A stretch of DNA of 9,467 bases, taken from an uncultured Selenomonadaceae bacterium. GTDB taxonomy: Bacteria > Bacillota > Negativicutes > Selenomonadales > Selenomonadaceae. The DNA lies in the NCBI GenBank assembly GCA_905233325.1, contig CAJODU010000093.1, positions 1 to 9,467 on the forward strand. The letters are read 5' to 3'. Made by a program: the position numbers and the translations under genes. Under the pieces are notes generated by a model. It was not told the origin of the DNA and did not search any database. It was given only the letters and a program-made list of their open reading frames with translations. Below are positions 5,150 through 9,467 of this stretch, piece after piece; positions within the stretch are counted from its first letter, which is position 1, and every line of letters starts with the position of its first letter.

Positions 5150-7666
5150 TTAATCAGGTCTGATAAAATCGCTTATCGTCAACTTTTTGCGTTCTCTTAG
5201 TTCCTTGAGTGGTGTCCTCACGGCTTGTGCTCTTGCGGTTTTACTATCCACAGCAGCGATTGAGTCAGAGGTATCACTCTTTGATTTATCCTCGGCGGCA
5301 AACTCAGGGGGAACTTGTGGAAGGTCGGGATCCTCTTCGGGCGGCGTGAGTTCAATTTTCAAAGTGTCGCCGTTTGTAATGGGATCGGCAAAGTCAACCG
5401 CCTTTCCGTTGATAAGGATTTTAAACTTCATTCTGCTTTTTGAGTCTGGCGGTTTGAAGTCAATCGCCAAAAGAGCGTCAGAAACCGTCACAACGCGTGC
5501 CATACTCTTGTATTCAATGGTGGCATCATCGTCAATGATAGAATTCCTGCTTGCCGTGCGGCCGTTGAGCTTTAGATCAAAGGCGGCGGCGGGAATCTCG
5601 TATTCCTTGTCTTCATAGTAAATCTTGACGCTTGATTCAAGATTGGAGACTTTTATAACGTCCGAGATCTTCGGCATGTCGTTGGCGACGTACTCAATGC
5701 TGTCACCTTGGTGGATAGGCAGAGTGATCTGGACGGGTGAATCATTCATCAGAATCGTCGGCGAGCAGGTATAGCCGGACTGTCGGCCGTTGAGGGTGTA
5801 TTTGATCTTGCGTCCTGTCGGTGAGTAACCTGCAAGCCTCAACGCCTCGCCTACCGTCCTGGGCTGACGAACTTCAACCACATCACCATCAACCAGCAGA
5901 CGATTAGTAACAACCGTCTCACCGTTGACGATTAGACGCGGCTTGATTGATTCTGTCTTGTCGTTGATATTGATCTCAAAGTTGTCAAGTTCACCTATAA
6001 CATCAAACAGGAATATCTTGGGAGTTTGCCCGTCTTCACCGGGTATGATTTTTATATATGAATCGTTTTTGATGGGCGTGTCAAGTGCCGCCTCTTCGCC
6101 GTCAAGGGTGATCTTCGCAAGAGTCCCCATGCTACCGGGGAAGGACTTCTTCTCACCCTCAACAGTCACAACCAAGCCCAGACCCGGCTTGCCGTTGAAC
6201 TTTCTAAGCTGCATACCCGTACTGAGGAGGGCGTCGGAGACGGTGAGATCGTGGAAGTGGAAGAGGTTGTACTCAACATCGTTGACGTAGACGGTGAGGA
6301 AGTGGAAAGCACCGGAGGAGGCAATTTTTAAAATACCAAGCGGAGTTACGGCATCAGGCAGACGCAGCTCCTTAGGTATGGAAGTAATACCTGCGACAAT
6401 ATCGGGATTGCGGACAGCGACGCGGTTATCAGGCATATTGAGGGCTTTTGCAACGAATTGATGAAGTTTAGGCGTAAGAGAGCCGCCACCGACAAGCATA
6501 ACCGCCTGCGGCACTTCACCGTTATTAAGTTCAACGACCGTCTTGGCAATGGAATCGGCAAGCCCCTTGATATTCTCTTCAACGGGAGCAATGATCTCTT
6601 CAGCAGACATATCAAAGCGACTGCCCAAAATATCCTGGAAGAAGGCGGGCTGTCCATTAGCCACTTTACGCTTGACTTCTTCGGCAACATTGAAATCAAG
6701 CAAAAACTTTTGACTGATAGCCTCAGTGATCTCGTCGCCGGCAAGAGGCACCATACCATAGGCAATGACGGAGCCGTTTTTGGTGATTGCAACGTCAGAA
6801 GTGCCGGCACCAATATCCACGAGGACAAGATTGAGATGACGCATTGTCGGCGGTATGAGGACGTTAATGGCGGCGATCGGTTCCAAAGTCAGTGCCTTCA
6901 TCTCCAGCGAGGAATATTGCAGGGCAGACTGCATTGAGTCAATGACCTGTCGTGGAAGGAATGTTGCAATAACGGTAGCCTTGGCAACCTTGCCGCGTTG
7001 TCCGACGAGAGTTTTGAGGCGAATATCATCAAGTTCATACTGAATTGTCGAAAAGCCCACGCAGTAGTAACTTGTGGGGTCGTCAATGGTATTTGAGGCG
7101 GCAAGATCGGACTGTGCGGCTTGAACGGCGGCAAATTCCAAATCCCTCTCCTGCTCATAGGTGACGATACCCTCAATGTTGATCTCTGAAGTGGCGGTGA
7201 CGGTGTAGAGAGCACGGCCGGCAGCAGCTACAGCAGCGGAGGTGAGCTTGCCGACCTGCTCCTCAAGAGCCGCCTTGACATTCTTTATCACAGCGGCTAC
7301 CTGGGGGACATCGTGGATCTGTCCGTCAAGCATGGCACGGGTTTTATGCTCCTCACGGTGAGTGGCCACTATCGTCAGCGTGTCGTCCTCCTCACGGACA
7401 GCCACAATCCCAATAACAGAGCGTGTGCCAATATCAAGGGCAAAAATCTTCTCTCGTTTATCGACAGGCTTTTCTTGATCTGCAGTTTTGTTTAAGCGGC
7501 TTTTTCGCGGTGAAGAGACTTTTTCGGCAGTTTTGGCAGTTTTTGCGGGAGATTTTTTGGCAACTTTAATCGGAGCCTCCTCAGAGGTTTTCTTCGTTGT
7601 CCGTCGAGTAACTTTCTGTTCTGTATCTTTTATTTTATCGTCATCAGTTAATTTTTTTCTTGGCAT
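5150..7666 (-). CDS. Long FtsA/PilM-like actin-fold ATPase with C-terminal beta-grasp-like repeats
   Basis: An 838-residue protein, about twice the length of ordinary FtsA (around 420). Residues 1-70 are a Lys/Ala/Thr-rich, presumably disordered basic region. Residues 74-450 form an actin-fold ATPase of the FtsA/PilM/MreB group: phosphate-1 ALDIGTRSVIGIV (76-88), an SHS2-like insertion with AAVAAAGRALYTVTAT, phosphate-2 LVDIGAGTSDVAI (282-294) and the adenosine motif MLVGGGSLTPK (390-400). Residues about 455-775 contain several short repeats with NG or DG turns and a DGD-VE type strand (VNGETVV, LNGRQSG, LNGRTAS, INGKAVD), some followed by VTVSDALL or RTVGEALRL. These look like small beta-grasp or similar domains. 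The C-terminus ends in a basic helix (LKELRERKKLTISDFI). Start ATG 7666 follows GAGGAG by 6 bases. It is not in a division gene cluster and may be a second FtsA-like protein. The division or assembly role is inferred from family. Confidence 0.8.
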   Translation of the reverse strand: MPRKKLTDDDKIKDTEQKVTRRTTKKTSEEAPIKVAKKSPAKTAKTAEKVSSPRKSRLNKTADQEKPVDKREKIFALDIGTRSVIGIVAVREEDDTLTIVATHREEHKTRAMLDGQIHDVPQVAAVIKNVKAALEEQVGKLTSAAVAAAGRALYTVTATSEINIEGIVTYEQERDLEFAAVQAAQSDLAASNTIDDPTSYYCVGFSTIQYELDDIRLKTLVGQRGKVAKATVIATFLPRQVIDSMQSALQYSSLEMKALTLEPIAAINVLIPPTMRHLNLVLVDIGAGTSDVAITKNGSVIAYGMVPLAGDEITEAISQKFLLDFNVAEEVKRKVANGQPAFFQDILGSRFDMSAEEIIAPVEENIKGLADSIAKTVVELNNGEVPQAVMLVGGGSLTPKLHQFVAKALNMPDNRVAVRNPDIVAGITSIPKELRLPDAVTPLGILKIASSGAFHFLTVYVNDVEYNLFHFHDLTVSDALLSTGMQLRKFNGKPGLGLVVTVEGEKKSFPGSMGTLAKITLDGEEAALDTPIKNDSYIKIIPGEDGQTPKIFLFDVIGELDNFEININDKTESIKPRLIVNGETVVTNRLLVDGDVVEVRQPRTVGEALRLAGYSPTGRKIKYTLNGRQSGYTCSPTILMNDSPVQITLPIHQGDSIEYVANDMPKISDVIKVSNLESSVKIYYEDKEYEIPAAAFDLKLNGRTASRNSIIDDDATIEYKSMARVVTVSDALLAIDFKPPDSKSRMKFKILINGKAVDFADPITNGDTLKIELTPPEEDPDLPQVPPEFAAEDKSKSDTSDSIAAVDSKTARAQAVRTPLKELRERKKLTISDFIRPD

Positions 7667-7800
7667 AAAAATCTCCTCAAATCGACAAAAATGTTTAGAA
7701 AAAAGGTTATTTATAATATTTCGCGAATATTTAAAATAATCCTGTTTATAAAATTAAAAATAATCTTTCAAACATACAGCGAAGAATTGAGGTATATAAA
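7667..7800. promoter_or_regulatory. Divergent intergenic region with imperfect palindrome
   Basis: This 134-base AT-rich gap separates the FtsA-like gene (minus) and the DAK2 gene (plus) and must hold both promoters. At 7715-7731 AATAT and ATATT flank TTCGCGA, an imperfect palindrome centred on TCGCGA that could bind a dimeric regulator. On the minus strand TTGAAA and TATAAA are only 15 bases apart, too close for a good promoter. No convincing plus-strand promoter was found. GAGG with an 8-base spacer precedes ATG 7801. Confidence 0.4.
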
Positions 7801-9039
7801 ATGAGCAGAAATAGAGAAGTTATAACCGGCGGCGACTTTAAAAGAATGGTGGCGGGAGCTTACAGCGAATTTTTGTTGGAGTATGAGAATATAAATCAAA
7901 TGAAGGGCGTCGGGACTTTACCGGGTACTCACGTTTTAAGGACTATGGGAGCCGCTGTCATGCCGCTTGCTGATGCAAAAGACGACAGCATAGGCGGCTT
8001 GTCGAGGCGTGTGGCAACGGCGGCGGTCTTCGGTGCAAGGGGAAATGCCGGCGTGGTGCTTGCCCAGCTTTTCAGAGGTATTGCAACGGGGCTTGCCGGT
8101 AAATATGATGCGACGAGTTCTGAATTTGGCAAGGCTTTTCAGTATGGTATATTATATTCTCAGAGAGTGATTCCCGAAAAATTGGAAATTCCTTTTATAA
8201 CTGTTGCAAAGGCGGTTGCTAAGGGGGCTTATCGTGCTGTTCGCGATGAAAAACCCATATCAGAAATACTTGAGGCTGCCATAACTTCCGGCAAGAGTGC
8301 CATGCAGGTTTACGGGCAGGGTGATGCCGGTGCTTATATAATGAACACATTTTTGACGGGCTGCCTCAAAGGGCTTGACGGCAATTTTGTATCTCCGGCG
8401 GTCAGTCTGTCGCTCGGTATCAGTTCGGGAAAAGACATGCCCGATCCGAGGAAAGATGTAGTCAAGCCTTACTGTGTCCGCCTCAAAGTGAAAAATTCAA
8501 CAGCAAGCATACCGGAAGTGGAGCGTCAAATGAGTGATCTTAGCAGTTTCTCTATCGTTGAGAGGTTGAACGGTTCCATTGAAGTCCACTTCCACACCGA
8601 CCATGTAGGCAAGGCACTTGAACAGGCGGTTGGTTGGGGGCCTCTCCGTGAAGTGAAGATTGTCAATATGAGTGAGAGTCACACTCTGCCCGCTCGTGAT
8701 GCAGTTATGCCGGTTGCTGCTCTTGCGGTAGCTAAAGACAGCGAAGAGGCAGATAAATTGGAAGACGCAGGTGCCTCTATACTGATCACAGGCAGTGCAG
8801 AGGCCTCACCTTCAATAGCTGAAATAGTCGGAGCTGCTCACAGTGATTTGGCGTCTGCCTATGTGCTGGTGGCCTCAAGCAAAGATTACCACCTGGTATT
8901 CCGTCAAGCGAAGAAACTTTTGGGCAATCGCGTTGAGTTGGTATTGTGTGACTCAACTGAACAGGCGATTGAGGCACTAAAAAAATTCTCCGCCACACTC
9001 ACCGCAGCAGAGAATGCAAACAATATGTCAACGATTTAA
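7801..9039 (+). CDS. FakA/YloV-like DAK2-domain protein lacking the Asp nucleotide/Mg motif
   Basis: A 412-residue cytosolic protein related to FakA/YloV, the DAK2-domain kinase that phosphorylates fatty acids bound to FakB (DegV family). Seen here: a DAK2-like N-terminus (ITGGDFKRMVAGA, GARGNAGVVLAQLFRG at about 78-93), a middle domain with GSIEVHFHTDHVGKALEQA, and a C-terminal domain (about 301-398: GASILITGSAEASPSIAEI, then VLVASSKDYHLVFRQA) like the FakA tail. The protein is shorter than FakA (around 550). The family motif NVFPVPDGDTGTNM is replaced by NQMKGVGTLPGTHV (residues 32-45), so the aspartates that hold Mg-ATP are missing. It is probably a pseudo-kinase or regulatory subunit rather than an active FakA. 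ATG 7801 follows GAGG by 8 bases. It appears to be a single-gene unit. Confidence 0.8.
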   Translation: MSRNREVITGGDFKRMVAGAYSEFLLEYENINQMKGVGTLPGTHVLRTMGAAVMPLADAKDDSIGGLSRRVATAAVFGARGNAGVVLAQLFRGIATGLAGKYDATSSEFGKAFQYGILYSQRVIPEKLEIPFITVAKAVAKGAYRAVRDEKPISEILEAAITSGKSAMQVYGQGDAGAYIMNTFLTGCLKGLDGNFVSPAVSLSLGISSGKDMPDPRKDVVKPYCVRLKVKNSTASIPEVERQMSDLSSFSIVERLNGSIEVHFHTDHVGKALEQAVGWGPLREVKIVNMSESHTLPARDAVMPVAALAVAKDSEEADKLEDAGASILITGSAEASPSIAEIVGAAHSDLASAYVLVASSKDYHLVFRQAKKLLGNRVELVLCDSTEQAIEALKKFSATLTAAENANNMSTI

Positions 9040-9049
9040 CCTAAATGCA

Positions 9050-9100
9050 CGAGAAATCCCCCACTTCTATAAGTGGCGGGCTTAAAAACCGCTGTGCGGT
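9050..9100 (+). mobile_element. Left end hairpins of an IS200/IS605-group element
   Basis: CCACTT (9061-9066), loop CTAT, AAGTGG (9071-9076) form a perfect stem. CCC (9058-9060) and GGG (9078-9080) extend it with one bulged base. A second stem ACCGC-TGT-GCGGT lies at 9088-9100. Subterminal hairpins just upstream of tnpB are typical of IS200/IS605 left ends, where the TnpA recombinase binds single-stranded DNA. No tnpA is seen here. The exact insertion point cannot be set, but it lies after the stop codon of the DAK2 gene at 9039. Confidence 0.55.
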
Positions 9101-9113
9101 CGCGCCGCTCTTG

Positions 9114-9142
9114 TTGATAATAGTCGAAATATGTGCTATACT
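9114..9142 (+). promoter_or_regulatory. Strong predicted sigma70 promoter of tnpB
   Basis: TTGATA (9114-9119) and TATACT (9137-9142) are 17 bases apart, each matching the consensus at 5 of 6 positions. The tnpB start codon at 9166 lies about 24 bases past the -10 box, with GGAGG at 9152-9156 between them. Confidence 0.7.
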
Positions 9143-9165
9143 TGAGCTATCGGAGGTGAGTACAG

Positions 9166-9467
9166 ATGAATAAGGCATACAAATTCAGGATATATCCGAC
9201 AGTTGAGCAAAAGATAATGTTTGCCAAAACTTTCGGTTGTGTCCGTTTCATCTATAATCATCTGCTTTCCGACAGACGAGATAACAAACCGTCCAAAACG
9301 CCTGTGGCTTACAAATTGGAGTATGAGTGGCTGGCAGAAGTTGATTCCTTAGCCTTATGCAATGCTCAGATGAACTTGAATAAGGCATATGAGAATCACA
9401 GGAAAAATCCAAAACACTTTGGCAAGCCGCAATTCAAAAGTCGAAAGAATAAGCAATCCTACTCAAC
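9166..9467 (+). CDS. tnpB: TnpB (IS200/IS605 OrfB), N-terminal part, runs off right edge
   Basis: The open frame from ATG 9166 to the window end (100 codons) reads MNKAYKFRIYPTVEQKIMFA, then TFGCVRFIYNHLL, WLAEVDSLALCNAQMNLNKA and FGKPQFKSRKNKQSYS. This is the N-terminal helix-turn-helix domain of TnpB: YKFRIYP, FGC-RF-YN, the W-L-EVDS block and F-FKS-KN-QSY. TnpB is an RNA-guided nuclease (RuvC fold, ancestor of Cas12) that uses an omega-RNA from the element's right end. Its RuvC and zinc-finger parts and the omega-RNA lie outside the window, so activity cannot be judged. GGAGG is 9 bases upstream. No stop or frameshift is seen in the visible part. Confidence 0.9.
   Translation, partial: MNKAYKFRIYPTVEQKIMFAKTFGCVRFIYNHLLSDRRDNKPSKTPVAYKLEYEWLAEVDSLALCNAQMNLNKAYENHRKNPKHFGKPQFKSRKNKQSYS

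Noticed and set aside
6346..6937. Open frames of about 160 codons on both strands inside the FtsA-like gene
   Set aside because: They lie wholly within the long FtsA-like frame, with low-complexity shadow composition, no ribosome sites and no recognisable motifs.
1..9467. tRNA, rRNA or riboswitch
   Set aside because: No cloverleaf, rRNA-like stretch or recognisable aptamer was seen in any intergenic region.

Overview
The window looks like a chromosomal stretch from an anaerobic Firmicute, most likely a Negativicute (Selenomonas/Acidaminococcus-type). The grounds are the mid-GC coding sequence, good Shine-Dalgarno sites, several TTG/GTG starts, double-glycine leaders ending in VAGG, a DUF4298 protein and a long FtsA-like protein. 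This placement is inferred from protein character; no marker gene is present.

Layout. (1) 1-542, minus: N-terminal part of a membrane sensor protein, running off the left edge. (2) 685-1533, plus: a UbiA-superfamily prenyltransferase, MqnP/UbiA-like, with a good sigma70 promoter. The sensor and the prenyltransferase are divergent and share a 142-bp promoter region. (3) 1642-3113, plus: four tandem genes for small proteins with nearly identical 22-24 residue double-glycine leaders and 75-101 residue cores. Three cores share an HWNTGD motif and the third is strongly diverged. The fourth gene is frameshifted by one extra A in its leader. A leaderless, decayed fifth copy follows at about 3165-3379, separated from gene 4 by an IS200/IS605-like terminal hairpin. 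(4) 3414-7666, minus: a three-gene operon-like run of a long FtsA-like ATPase, a DUF4298 protein and an MtaD-type adenosine-derivative deaminase, closed by an intrinsic terminator. (5) 7801-9039, plus: a FakA/YloV (DAK2) homologue whose Asp-rich nucleotide/metal-binding motif is gone. (6) 9050-9467, plus: the left end, promoter and N-terminal third of a TnpB of the IS200/IS605 group, running off the right edge.

The most interesting part is the double-glycine cluster. The genes have classic C39-peptidase leaders but large, mostly cysteine-poor cores and no modification enzyme or transporter in the window. They therefore look like secreted, probably unmodified effectors, or possible RiPP precursors exported by machinery encoded elsewhere. 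The array shows recent duplication, leader conservation with core replacement, a homopolymer frameshift and a decayed copy, so it is evolving fast. The prenyltransferase and the deaminase could both serve menaquinone synthesis by the futalosine route, but that link is an inference.
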